From Saprospiraceae bacterium (GTDB lineage: Bacteria > Bacteroidota > Bacteroidia > Chitinophagales > Saprospiraceae), in contig JAHCHX010000004.1 in assembly GCA_026129545.1 (NCBI GenBank), positions 186,001-250,000 of the forward strand: 64,000 bases of DNA, written 5' to 3'. Positions 42,662-51,101 of the stretch are shown piece by piece (the stretch's first letter is position 1; each line of letters opens with the position of its first letter). The notes under the pieces are model-generated. The model saw only the letters and a program-made list of their open reading frames with translations. It was not told the DNA's origin and did no database searches. Position numbers and translations under genes: made by a program.

Positions 42662-43018
42662 GAAACGAGGTCGTCTCACAAGTTTAAGTTTCGACAGGAT
42701 TAACAAGATTTACAGGTTTTTTCACCCGAAAAAGGGCGCGAATCCTGTCAAACAAACTTCCAAAGGGTACACATTTTTTCAATAAAAAAGGGGGCTTCAA
42801 AAAGAAGATAAAAAGACCTCGGAGAGGTCGAATATCGGTACTGGCCACCAATCGCCGTGCGACCTCTCCGAGGTCGTAGATCGAATTACAAACCTGTTTT
42901 CTACCAATATTTGACCTCTCCGAGGTCTTTTTGAGCGATTATCATCGGATTGCTGTTTGCCAACGAAAATGTGTACCCTTTTGAAAAACAAACATCACTT
43001 ATGAGACGGCCTTGTTTC
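42662..43018. mobile_element. Element A3: family A element interrupted by C2
   Basis: Terminal inverted repeats GAAACGAGGTCGTCTCA and, read from the right end, GAAACAAGGCCGTCTCATA. The internal arm GACAGGATTAACAAGATTTA matches A1 and A2, but the right arm has lost about 9 nt. The element is split by the 228-bp element C2. It occupies almost all of the gap between arsS and the esterase gene. Confidence 0.75.
42758..42985. mobile_element. Element C2: 228-bp MITE with 8-bp target duplication inside A3
   Basis: Terminal inverted repeats TTCCAAAGGGTACACATTTT (left) and, read from the right end, TTCAAAAGGGTACACATTTT (19/20). AAACAAAC flanks both sides (42750-42757 and 42986-42993). In A1 and A2 the same site has a single AAACAAAC, so this is a target-site duplication. 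The core carries three copies of GACCTCTCCGAGGTC-type palindromes in both directions, shared with C1. Confidence 0.85.
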
Positions 43019-43031
43019 TTTTGAGCCTCGT

Positions 43032-44453
43032 TTATTGCCGTATCATCTTGGTCGTCACCCATTTCCCACCTTGTTTTTTTACTTTCACAAAGTAAAACCC
43101 AACGGGCAAATCGCCTGTCCATACCGGCTCGCCCCCGACGGCGGCACTGTCGCGCCAAACCCGGCCGTCGGAGCCAAGTATTTGCAAATCGACCCGTTCG
43201 CCCGTGGCCACGCCCGAAAGCCGCACCCAAGAGCCGGTGGGGTTGGGGAAAATTTCGATGGGCGCGTCTGGCTCGGCATTTGGCCCGCCCACAGCGCTTA
43301 CCGTGTTTTGAAACAGCCATTTGTAGGCATCGGGGAATTCGCGCCGCCAAAACCATTCGGAGTGCTGGCCGTCGGACACCACTGCGAAGAATTTTTCATC
43401 GTTGAGGAAGCCCGCCGCCGTCATTGAATCGGCCACCGCCTGCATGTTCTGCGCGACGGAGGCGGGTTCTTGGCCGCCCGCGAGAAAATAGACTCGTGCC
43501 TCGCCTTGTCGGGGATGCGCGGCCACATGATTGGCTGGGTTGCTGCCTCCAAACCAGAAAGCCGGCGAAAAAATGCCAGCCCGCGAAAACACATCTTGCC
43601 GCTCGGAGAAGGCGTACATCGAAATCAGGCCACCCATACTGCTGCCCATTGTGCCGGTGGTGGTTCGGCCCGGCAGGGTGCGGTAGGTCGAGTCAATGTG
43701 CGGTTTCAAGGTGTTGATGATAAAATCAACGTATTCATCGCCCTGACCGCCCGCATTGTACTGCACGTTCACCCATGGGGAATACTCGTTGAGTCGGTCA
43801 ATGCCGCCGTTGTCAATGCCCACCACGATGCAGCCGTAGTCGCCTTGTTGGTGAAGGCTGTTGAGCGATTCGTCCACCTCCCATTCGCCAGAAAAGCTAG
43901 TGGCTGCATCGAAGAGGTTTTGGCCATCGTGCATATAGAGCACCGGGTATTTCTTTGAGGTGGTGGTGTAGTCAGGCGGCAGATAGAGCCAGATGCGGCG
44001 ATAGCGATTCAGCTGCGGCATATAGAAGCTGTTGTCCATAATGGACACGTTGGGCGCTGCGGTCGAGTTGTTGCCGCCGAGGTCTTCCCAAGAGAGGATG
44101 GTCAAATCCAAAGTGGTGGGTTGGCCGTTGTAGTTGTGGACACGGTCGGGCAAAAAGCCGCCGTTGGCATTTCCTTCCACTGTCGCCCAGCTGCCGCGTG
44201 TGAATTTGAACTTCACTTCGCCCACGGGAGGTGTCAGCGTGATGCTATATTGTCCGTTGCCGAGCGGTGTCAGGATTTTGGTCGCATCGCTGGGATTCCA
44301 GCCGTTGAAAGTGCCCACTGCGTGGATGTTTGCCCCTGGGGGAGTGTTGGTAGGGATGGAAATGACTTTCAGGGTAAGCTGGGCGTGAGTCATTTGCCAA
44401 GAACCATGAAGCACAAGGAGCGAGAAGAAGACGAGACGAAATAGTTTTTGCAT
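43032..44453 (-). CDS. Secreted esterase (CBM20-like + esterase D domain) with T9SS type A domain
   Basis: 473 residues from the ATG at 44453 (LFRLVFFSLLVLHGSWQ signal peptide). The N-terminus (HAVGTFNGWNPSDATKILTP ... FKFTRGSWATVEGN) resembles a starch-binding CBM20/E-set domain. The putative-esterase core has YPVLYMHDGQNLFDAATSFS, GTMGSSMGGLISMYAF (nucleophile Ser) and VVSDGQHSEWFWRREFP (catalytic His). The C-terminus (IEIFPNPTGSWVRLSGVAT ... LPVGFYFVKVK) is a type A T9SS sorting domain. The architecture matches Fes/feruloyl-esterase-like proteins acting on polysaccharide esters or siderophores; the actual substrate is unknown. It would be exported and surface-bound. A lone gene; A3 lies beyond its stop and repeat B3 upstream. 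Confidence 0.88.
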   Translation of the reverse strand: MQKLFRLVFFSLLVLHGSWQMTHAQLTLKVISIPTNTPPGANIHAVGTFNGWNPSDATKILTPLGNGQYSITLTPPVGEVKFKFTRGSWATVEGNANGGFLPDRVHNYNGQPTTLDLTILSWEDLGGNNSTAAPNVSIMDNSFYMPQLNRYRRIWLYLPPDYTTTSKKYPVLYMHDGQNLFDAATSFSGEWEVDESLNSLHQQGDYGCIVVGIDNGGIDRLNEYSPWVNVQYNAGGQGDEYVDFIINTLKPHIDSTYRTLPGRTTTGTMGSSMGGLISMYAFSERQDVFSRAGIFSPAFWFGGSNPANHVAAHPRQGEARVYFLAGGQEPASVAQNMQAVADSMTAAGFLNDEKFFAVVSDGQHSEWFWRREFPDAYKWLFQNTVSAVGGPNAEPDAPIEIFPNPTGSWVRLSGVATGERVDLQILGSDGRVWRDSAAVGGEPVWTGDLPVGFYFVKVKKQGGKWVTTKMIRQ

Positions 44454-44550
44454 TTGCCAATCGGTTTTTGTTAAAAGAAACATGAAATTCGGAACTTGGC
44501 GCAAAGTTCTGAAAAGTTTGCATGGTCGCCTTTCAAATCGTCGCAAGTAT

Positions 44551-44650
44551 ATCTCGTGCCGCCAAGTTTTGAGCATGGTCAAAAGTGCAATCCGTTCAAA
44601 GCCAAGAAAATCGCTCATGGCTATCTGACAAGTACCGGCGAATCAAGGCA
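44551..44650 (-). repeat. Repeat B3: 100-bp family B element (minus orientation)
   Basis: Read on the minus strand, TTGCCTTGATTCGC starts it and AAAACTTGGCGGCACGAGA ends it, with TTGTCAGATAGCCATGAGC and GAACGGATTGCACTTTT inside. It lies between the divergent esterase and DUF218 genes, so it may carry or alter their promoters. Confidence 0.65.
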
Positions 44651-44724
44651 ATAACTCTTGAACGTTGCCTTGGCGCAGGTAAGGTGACAATTTGAAATGC
44701 TTCTTTCTTCACCCGACTGCACTC

Positions 44725-45483
44725 ATGTTTTTTATTCTTTCAAAATTATTGGCCTTTCTGCTAAAACCCCTCAATTGGCTGGTCATGCTGGCGGTGATGG
44801 GGCTATGGGTAAAAAAACGAGCGCTGAAAAGACGGATTATTCTGGCATTATCCATCGGTCTGTTGTTTTTCACCAACCCGTGGCTGGTCAATCAGATGGC
44901 TCGTGTGTGGGAGACGGGGAAGCGAAGCCCAGCCGATATTGTTGAGCCTTACGACATCGGGATTTTGCTCGGCGGCTTCGTCAACTTCAACGCGGAGGCA
45001 CCACCCGGTTTGCTGACCTTCCATCAAGCGGGCAATCGCCTCACCACCACGTTGTTGCTGTATGAAACAGGCAAGATTCGCCGCATCCTGATTACAGGCG
45101 GCGCGGGGCGGCTGATTGGCAAGGTGCCGGAAGAAGCGACCGCGACGCGCAAGTTTTTGATACAATGCGGGGTGCCCGATAGTGTTATTTTGGTGGAAAA
45201 CAACGCTCGCAACACTCGCGAGAATGCGCTGTTTTCCAAAAACCTGATTGACAGCTTGGCCCCCGAAAGTCGCTGTCTCCTCATCACCTCGGCATGGCAC
45301 ATACGGCGGGCAGAAATGTCTTTTCGGCAGGCAGGCCTTCCTTGCGATGTGTTTGCTGCCGATTTTTTGAGCGAATCGAGCCGGGGCAACTGGCTCGACC
45401 AAATCGAGCCTGACTGGAAAGCACTGCTCAAGTGGGAATTATTGATAAAAGAATGGGTAGGCAGCCTCGCCTATCGCTTGTAG
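44725..45483 (+). CDS. YdcF/ElyC-like DUF218 membrane protein
   Basis: 252 residues from the ATG at 44725 (MFFILSKLLAFLLKPLNWLV); a TTG at 44692 would add 11 residues. Two N-terminal helices precede the DUF218 domain: YDIGILLGGFVNFNAEAP, RILITGGAGRLIGKVPEE, NARNTRENALFSKNLIDSL and LLITSAWHIRRAEMSFRQAG. Related proteins (ElyC, SanA, YdcF) are linked to cell-envelope integrity and polyprenyl-phosphate metabolism, though the chemistry is not settled. It ends 13 nt before the start of the YyaL-type gene, so the two are probably co-transcribed. Confidence 0.85.
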   Translation: MFFILSKLLAFLLKPLNWLVMLAVMGLWVKKRALKRRIILALSIGLLFFTNPWLVNQMARVWETGKRSPADIVEPYDIGILLGGFVNFNAEAPPGLLTFHQAGNRLTTTLLLYETGKIRRILITGGAGRLIGKVPEEATATRKFLIQCGVPDSVILVENNARNTRENALFSKNLIDSLAPESRCLLITSAWHIRRAEMSFRQAGLPCDVFAADFLSESSRGNWLDQIEPDWKALLKWELLIKEWVGSLAYRL

Positions 45484-45496
45484 AAACGCATCTGAC

Positions 45497-47542
45497 ATGA
45501 ATCGCCTTCAACACGAAACTTCCCCATACTTGCTCCAACACGCGCACAACCCGGTGGATTGGTATGCGTGGCGACCAGAAGCCTTCGAGCGAGCGCGAGC
45601 CGAGCAGAAACCTATTTTAGTCAGCATCGGCTACAGCACTTGCCACTGGTGCCACGTCATGGAACGCGAATCCTTTGAAAATGAGGACATCGCTTCCTTC
45701 ATGAACGAGCATTTCATCAATATAAAAGTGGACCGAGAAGAGCGCCCCGACGTGGATGCGATTTACATGGAGGCTTGCCAAATACTTTCCGGCAGCGGCG
45801 GCTGGCCGCTCAATTGCTTCTTGACCCCAGAGGGCAAACCTTTCTATGCGGGCACATATTTCCCGCCGCGTCCGGCGTTCAACCGCCCCTCGTGGCTCCA
45901 AGTGCTCCAACATTTGGCGGGGATATGGGAAACAAAACGCGAGGTTGCCTATGAACAGGCGGAAAAACTACTCGCCCACATCCGTCGCAACGACGATGTT
46001 TTTGTCCAAACGCTCGCCACTCCCTCGGCATCAAATGGGGCTGCGCCCCCGGCTTTCCAGTTTTCCGACCTTGAAAACATCTACTACCAGATGCGCGAAC
46101 GTTTCGACCGCGTGGAAGGTGGTTTTGGCGGCGCTCCCAAATTCCCCTCCACCATGGCGATTCAGTACCTGCTCAACTACCACTATTTCACTGGCAATCC
46201 AGAGGCGCTCGAGCACGCACAGCTGTCGTTGGACAAAATGATTCACGGTGGCATCTATGACCAAGTGGGTGGTGGTTTTGCCCGTTACGCCACTGACCGC
46301 GAGTGGCTTGTCCCGCATTTTGAAAAAATGCTCTACGACAACGCCCTGCTCATCTCCGTGCTGGGCGAGGCCTTCAAATTGACCTCGAAAGCGCTCTACC
46401 GGGAGACGATAGAAGAGACGCTGGACTATGTGGCAAGAGAAATGACTTCGCCCGAAGGTGGCTTTTACGCCGCCCAAGACGCTGATTCCGAAGGCATTGA
46501 GGGCAAGTTTTATATTTGGGAAAAAGAGGAAATTGATTCGCTTCTGAAAGACGAGTCGCCGCTGTTTTGCGCGTTTTATGGCGTGACGGAGGATGGGAAT
46601 TGGGAAGAAAAAAACATTCTGTGGCGGCCCTCTTCGTTCGAGGAATTTGCCGAGGCCAATGGCTTGGAGGTGGGAGCGTTGAAAAAACGCCTGAAATCAG
46701 GAAGGGAAAAACTTTTTGCGACACGCTCGAAGCGGATTTGGCCGGGCTTGGACAACAAAATTTTGCTGAGCTGGAACGCGCTCATGGTTTCGGGATATGT
46801 GGCAGCGTTCGTCGCGTTGGGCCACGAGGAATACCGGAGTGCCGCGATTCGCAACGTTGACTTTTTGCTCAAAAACTACACGAACGAGCCGCTTGGGAGC
46901 CTTCGACATTCCACCGCTCAACGCGATGCCTTCTTGGAGGACTATGCCTACTTCATCGCCGCGCTGACGGATTTGTACCAAATCACCTTCGATGTCAAGT
47001 ATTTGCAAATCGCCGAGAAATACACGGCGTATGTTTTGAGTTATTTCCACGACCCGGCGACTGGACTGTTTTTCTTCACCGATTCGAACCAGTCGGATAT
47101 CATTTTGAGAAAAAAAGACCTCTACGACAACGCAACGCCTTCTGGCAACAGCACCATGGCGCACAACCTCCAACGGCTCGGCATCTTGCTTGCTCACAGT
47201 GAATGGCGAACAAAGGCATCTGCCATGTTGCAAACCATGCGCGACGCGTTGACACGTTACCCCCTTTCATTCGAGCGTTGGGCAGCGGCCACTATGAACG
47301 AGGTGTACCCGATGCACGAGATTGCGGTGGTGGGCGACAACGCGCAAGAAAAAGCCTTGAACATTCAACGTGTTTTTTTGCCCAACAAAGTAATCGCTGC
47401 CAGCGCAACGCTCGACGACACGTTGCCCCTGCTCGCCGGAAAAATGGGCAACACGGAGTCGCTGATTTATGTCTGCCGCGATTTTGCCTGCCAGCGACCA
47501 GTGTCGGATATGAGCGAATTTCGCCAAATAGTGCGTCCGTGA
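45497..47542 (+). CDS. Thioredoxin-domain DUF255 protein (YyaL/SPATA20 family)
   Basis: 681 residues, the usual length. The N-terminal thioredoxin-like domain has MNRLQHETSPYLLQHAHNPV, then WYAWRPEAFERA and IGYSTCHWCHVMERESFE (Cys49 and Cys52). GGWPLNCFLTPEGKPFYAGT follows. The C-terminal part is an (alpha/alpha)6-barrel like N-acylglucosamine epimerases: GGFGGAPKFPSTMAIQYLLN, GGIYDQVGGGFARYATDREW and VPHFEKMLYDNALLISVLGE. The function is unproved; the fold suggests a redox-active or carbohydrate-modifying cytosolic enzyme. The gene follows the DUF218 gene with a 13-nt gap. Confidence 0.9.
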   Translation: MNRLQHETSPYLLQHAHNPVDWYAWRPEAFERARAEQKPILVSIGYSTCHWCHVMERESFENEDIASFMNEHFINIKVDREERPDVDAIYMEACQILSGSGGWPLNCFLTPEGKPFYAGTYFPPRPAFNRPSWLQVLQHLAGIWETKREVAYEQAEKLLAHIRRNDDVFVQTLATPSASNGAAPPAFQFSDLENIYYQMRERFDRVEGGFGGAPKFPSTMAIQYLLNYHYFTGNPEALEHAQLSLDKMIHGGIYDQVGGGFARYATDREWLVPHFEKMLYDNALLISVLGEAFKLTSKALYRETIEETLDYVAREMTSPEGGFYAAQDADSEGIEGKFYIWEKEEIDSLLKDESPLFCAFYGVTEDGNWEEKNILWRPSSFEEFAEANGLEVGALKKRLKSGREKLFATRSKRIWPGLDNKILLSWNALMVSGYVAAFVALGHEEYRSAAIRNVDFLLKNYTNEPLGSLRHSTAQRDAFLEDYAYFIAALTDLYQITFDVKYLQIAEKYTAYVLSYFHDPATGLFFFTDSNQSDIILRKKDLYDNATPSGNSTMAHNLQRLGILLAHSEWRTKASAMLQTMRDALTRYPLSFERWAAATMNEVYPMHEIAVVGDNAQEKALNIQRVFLPNKVIAASATLDDTLPLLAGKMGNTESLIYVCRDFACQRPVSDMSEFRQIVRP

Positions 47543-47585
47543 TAAAAAAACCGTACTTTCACGCAGTCCTTAAACCGACAAAGGC

Positions 47586-48557
47586 ATGAAACGCTACTTT
47601 ACACCTATATTATTATGGTATGCGGTCAGCTTGTCTGCTCAGCAGTTTCCGCAGTACAGCCTTTACATGCTCAATCCATACACATACAATCCAGCCTACG
47701 CGGGTTTGGAAAACACCTTGGTGGCCAATGGGGCATATCGCCAGCAATGGTCAAGTCTCGAAGGAGCGCCCGTCACTGCGCACTTCAACGCGCATTTGCC
47801 CTTGTTTGTCATCAGCAGTGGGGTAGGCCTGAAAGTGGAGAACGACCTCATCGGCGCACATCGCACCACTTCGGCACTACTGAGCTACAATTATCAGATG
47901 GAATTGAGCCGCACCACCCTGCTCTCCGTAGGGCTTAGTGCTGGCTACATGCAGTACGCCCTCGATGGCACGAAACTCCGAGCGCCCGATGGGGTGTACG
48001 AGCCTTTTGGCTTCAACCACAATGACCCCAATCTGCCGGAAGGCAAAGTCAATGCCGGAACGCCATTGTTGGAAGCAGGTGTTTTTCTGCAAATGAAAAG
48101 ACTTCAAATGGGGGCATCCATGCAGCCCGCTTTCGCCCCCGTCCTGAGTGTCTCCAGCAACAACAACCTCAAAATTGAGCCGACACAACATTATTTCTTC
48201 ACTGCTGCCTACACGCTGGAAGCCGGAAGATATTTGGCCGTTCGGCCTTCGGCGGTGGTCAAAACAGATTTTGTAGAAACTCAGATGGAGATTTCTACCG
48301 TTTTACAGTGGAATGAAAATATATTTGCGGGCGCTTCGTTTAGGGGCTTTGGCAACAATGACCGAGATGCCGCGGTCGTCATAGCGGGCCTGAAGATTAA
48401 CGAAAAGACCACTTTGGGCTATTCTTTCGATATCCCACTTTCCCCTTTAAGTGCAGCCAATCGGGGCAGTCATGAGCTGCTTTTGCGTTATAGTCTTGAT
48501 AAGCCAATTGGGGCAGGCAAACTCCCCCCAATCATTTACAACCCCCGTTTCCTTTGA
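47586..48557 (+). CDS. porP: T9SS membrane protein of the PorP/SprF family
   Basis: 323 residues with signal peptide (FTPILLWYAVSLSAQ). The hallmark N-terminal QQFPQYSLYMLNPYTYNPAY and GLENTLVANGAYRQQWSSLE are followed by strands of a 12-14-stranded barrel (SSGVGLKVENDLIGAHRTTS, LSVGLSAGYMQYAL, TTLGYSFDIPLS). SHELLLRYSL near the C-terminus is the typical end of the family. PorP/SprF proteins lie in the outer membrane, interact with PorK(GldK)/PorE and help T9SS export. Placed directly upstream of gldKLMN, as in Porphyromonas (porPKLMN). GldK starts 272 nt downstream. Confidence 0.9.
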   Translation: MKRYFTPILLWYAVSLSAQQFPQYSLYMLNPYTYNPAYAGLENTLVANGAYRQQWSSLEGAPVTAHFNAHLPLFVISSGVGLKVENDLIGAHRTTSALLSYNYQMELSRTTLLSVGLSAGYMQYALDGTKLRAPDGVYEPFGFNHNDPNLPEGKVNAGTPLLEAGVFLQMKRLQMGASMQPAFAPVLSVSSNNNLKIEPTQHYFFTAAYTLEAGRYLAVRPSAVVKTDFVETQMEISTVLQWNENIFAGASFRGFGNNDRDAAVVIAGLKINEKTTLGYSFDIPLSPLSAANRGSHELLLRYSLDKPIGAGKLPPIIYNPRFL

Positions 48558-48745
48558 GACAGAAAAAAGTTTCGGCACTGAATTTGCGAAACGATGCGCC
48601 GCCGTATAACAAATATTTGTTGGTGGCGACGAAAATTTGGTGTGTTTGTGCGTGTTAAAATAATCTGGCACAGATACGCTTAGTTGTTAAAAAATCGTTC
48701 GTCAGGGTCAAAAAACAGCAGTTGACCAATTTTATTTGGAATTGC

Positions 48746-48777
48746 TTGTTGCAAGAAATTTAATCTCTCTATCTTTA
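48746..48777 (+). promoter_or_regulatory. Candidate promoter for gldK (TTG-N21-TATCTTTA)
   Basis: TTG at 48746-48748 and TATCTTTA at 48770-48777, one base off TAnnTTTG, with 21 nt between them and 52 nt before the gldK ATG. It lies inside the upstream extension of the gldK frame, which supports the start at 48829. The rest of 48558-48745 shows nothing else. Confidence 0.4.
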
Positions 48778-48828
48778 CGACCACTTTTTCCAAACCGAAC
48801 ATTTAAGTTGGATAACACGGGTGTTAAC

Positions 48829-50079
48829 ATGAAAAAACTACAGAATTCACTTCTGCTCCTACTCTTCCTCGCGGCCTTGGCCGCTTCCTGCGGTCGCAAA
48901 GAGAGCGGCCAATTGCTCGGCGTACAAGACAGGCCGAAATGGAAAGGCATCAATCCTTACGGCATGGTTTATGTCCCTTCCGGCACATTGCACATCGGCA
49001 CGGGCGATGAAGACCTCAGCAGACAATTGGTGGCTCGTCCAAAGTCCATCTCCATTCAGGGCTTCTTTATGGACGACACCGAAATCACCAACAATGAGTA
49101 TCGTCAATTTGTCCAGTGGGTCACCGACTCATTGGCGCATGAAGCGCTCCAACATTATGTTGAAGACGACAATAACAGTGGCGATAGACAGCGGATTGAT
49201 TGGGAAATGGACATTGACTGGGAAGACGAGGATGGCACCCTCGAAAATCTCTACTACCAAGGCAATGAGCGTTTTTCCGGCCGCAAAGAGATAGATGTCT
49301 CCAAGCTCGTGTTCGAGTATCAATGGTACGACTGGCAACGCGCAGCGCACGACCGCAACAGCAACCGCACTAGCCACATCCACAAAGAGAAAATCAAGAT
49401 TTACCCTGACACCTTGTGCTGGATTCGAGACTATGCCTACTCGTACAATGAGCCGATGACTCGGAACTATTTCTGGCACCCCGCTTTCGACGACTATCCC
49501 GTCGTGGGTGTCAACTGGAAAATGGCAAAAGCCTTCTGCTACTGGCGCAGCAAAATCTGGGATATGTACTCAGAGACAGAAGTCAACACGGAGGACTTCC
49601 GTCTTCCCACCGAACACGAGTGGGAATATGCCGCACGGGGCGGTCGCGCAGGCGCGCCGTATCCTTGGGGCGCTTATTACACTCGCAACGCAAAAGGCTG
49701 CCTTTTGGCTAATTTCAAGCCCGGACGTGGCAACTATCCAGAAGATGGTGGCCTTTATACGGTGAAAGCTGATGCCTACTACCCGAATGACTACGGGCTG
49801 TATTGCATGGCGGGCAATGTGGCCGAATGGACTGAAACGGCTTATTATGAGAACGCCTACTCGTTCGTTCACGATTTGAACCCGGACATTCGCTATGATG
49901 CGAAAGACGAAGATAACCCAACCGACAAGCGTAAAGTGATTCGCGGCGGCTCTTGGAAAGATGTTGCTTTCTTCCTCCGCACAGGCACCCGCGCTTGGGA
50001 ATATCAAGACACCACGAAATGCTACATTGGCTTCCGTTGTGTCCTTACTTTCCTCGGTCGTTCCATCAACGACTTCTAA
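48829..50079 (+). CDS. gldK: T9SS lipoprotein GldK
   Basis: 416 residues from the ATG at 48829; upstream in-frame codons to 48736 lack any family match and cover the promoter. Lipoprotein signal LLLLLFLAALAASCGRK (lipobox Cys). FGE-sulfatase fold: MVYVPSGTLHIGTGDEDLS, IQGFFMDDTEITNNEYRQFV, HPAFDDYPVVGVNWKMAKAF, FRLPTEHEWEYAARGG, YCMAGNVAEWTETAYYENAY and VIRGGSWKDVAFFLRTGTRA. GldK forms an outer-membrane-bound periplasmic ring with GldN. It shares its cluster with porP and gldLMN. A strong terminator lies just downstream. Confidence 0.95.
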   Translation: MKKLQNSLLLLLFLAALAASCGRKESGQLLGVQDRPKWKGINPYGMVYVPSGTLHIGTGDEDLSRQLVARPKSISIQGFFMDDTEITNNEYRQFVQWVTDSLAHEALQHYVEDDNNSGDRQRIDWEMDIDWEDEDGTLENLYYQGNERFSGRKEIDVSKLVFEYQWYDWQRAAHDRNSNRTSHIHKEKIKIYPDTLCWIRDYAYSYNEPMTRNYFWHPAFDDYPVVGVNWKMAKAFCYWRSKIWDMYSETEVNTEDFRLPTEHEWEYAARGGRAGAPYPWGAYYTRNAKGCLLANFKPGRGNYPEDGGLYTVKADAYYPNDYGLYCMAGNVAEWTETAYYENAYSFVHDLNPDIRYDAKDEDNPTDKRKVIRGGSWKDVAFFLRTGTRAWEYQDTTKCYIGFRCVLTFLGRSINDF

Positions 50080-50094
50080 TCAACGAGGGCAGCA

Positions 50095-50169
50095 CAAAGG
50101 GCAAAAAGCAAGAAAAAAACGCAAACAACAAAATTTATATGCGGTTCTTGCGTTTTGCCCTTTGTTTTT
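50095..50169 (+). terminator. Strong terminator between gldK and gldL
   Basis: 20-bp arms CAAAGGGCAAAAAGCAAGAA (50095-50114) and the inverse at 50145-50164 with one mismatch, followed by TTTTTC. It lies 15 nt after the gldK stop. The remaining gap to gldL (50170-50421) contains a promoter-like box at 50340 and otherwise nothing I can assign. Confidence 0.8.
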
Positions 50170-50339
50170 CAGACACTTATGCGAGAGCAAACGCTTCCCT
50201 CATTTTTATTCCAGAACATATCAAATCAGTCAGGGGAAATCGAAATCTACCTTTCTGCTGTTTGCTAATTGCGGACAGTTTTGGAAAGAAGTTTTCACGT
50301 TGCCCTAAGTTTTCATCGAATAAGTTTTGAGGCGATTAC

Positions 50340-50347
50340 TACTTTTG
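50340..50347 (+). promoter_or_regulatory. Candidate -7 box (TACTTTTG) for gldLMN
   Basis: Exact TAnnTTTG match 75 nt before the gldL ATG, downstream of the gldK terminator. It suggests that gldL, gldM and gldN have their own transcript. The -33 region is not clear. Confidence 0.5.
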
Positions 50348-50421
50348 CGTCGTTTTTCGCTAAAACTCTTTTCACAAGTTCAAGGATTAACCTTTCGTAA
50401 ACTGCTAAAAGTTTAAAAACA

Positions 50422-51015
50422 ATGAGTTTCGTCAAGACCAAGTCTTTCAAGTACTTCAAGAACCTTCTCATCGGTATTGGTGCTTCCATCGTGCTTATGG
50501 GCGCTCTTTTCAAATTGGAAAGCTGGCCCTTCGCATCCGAACTGCTCATCGTGGGTCTGACCACAGAGGCAATTATCTTCCTCTTTCTTGGCCTTATCGG
50601 CCCAGAACCAGACTTCTACTGGCAAAAACTGTACCCCGGCCTCGATGACTACCACGCTCATCTTCAGCCTTTGACGGCTGGTCCCACCAACAATGTTCCA
50701 GAAGTAGCTCCTCTGCACGGCGACGTGGTAGAGCGCCAGCTCGGTGGCATGTTGACAGAATTGCAGTCCATGTCTAAAAGCATGGCAGCATTGAAATCTT
50801 TGCAAGAAGTTGATTTCTCGGGCACTTCCGAGCAAATCAAGAGCATGAGCAACTTCTACACGAAGATGAATGAAGCAATGTCTGACATGGCCAAGTCCGC
50901 AGAAGACGTGAAATCTTACAAAGACCAGCTGACAGCCTTGAATAAAAATCTTGGCTCGCTCAACACTGTGTACGGCAATATGCTGGCTGCAATGGCCAAC
51001 ATCGGTCGCCAGTAA
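50422..51015 (+). CDS. gldL: Gliding motor/T9SS inner-membrane protein GldL
   Basis: 197 residues. Two transmembrane helices near the N-terminus: FKYFKNLLIGIGASIVLMGA and SELLIVGLTTEAIIFLFLGL, the second with the conserved Glu (TEAIIF) and Lys51-region LFKLESWPF of the proton-driven motor. A cytoplasmic coiled-coil tail follows (LTELQSMSKSMAALKSLQEV). GldL surrounds a GldM dimer to form the motor that energises T9SS and gliding. First gene of gldLMN; gldM starts 87 nt downstream. Confidence 0.95.
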   Translation: MSFVKTKSFKYFKNLLIGIGASIVLMGALFKLESWPFASELLIVGLTTEAIIFLFLGLIGPEPDFYWQKLYPGLDDYHAHLQPLTAGPTNNVPEVAPLHGDVVERQLGGMLTELQSMSKSMAALKSLQEVDFSGTSEQIKSMSNFYTKMNEAMSDMAKSAEDVKSYKDQLTALNKNLGSLNTVYGNMLAAMANIGRQ

Positions 51016-51101
51016 AACTGAGGGTGGTGGGTACTTCAAATCCGGATAGTTCCTGCCTCATCTTTAACCAACAACGCTCACAATCAAAAAAGTAAAGACT
51101 T

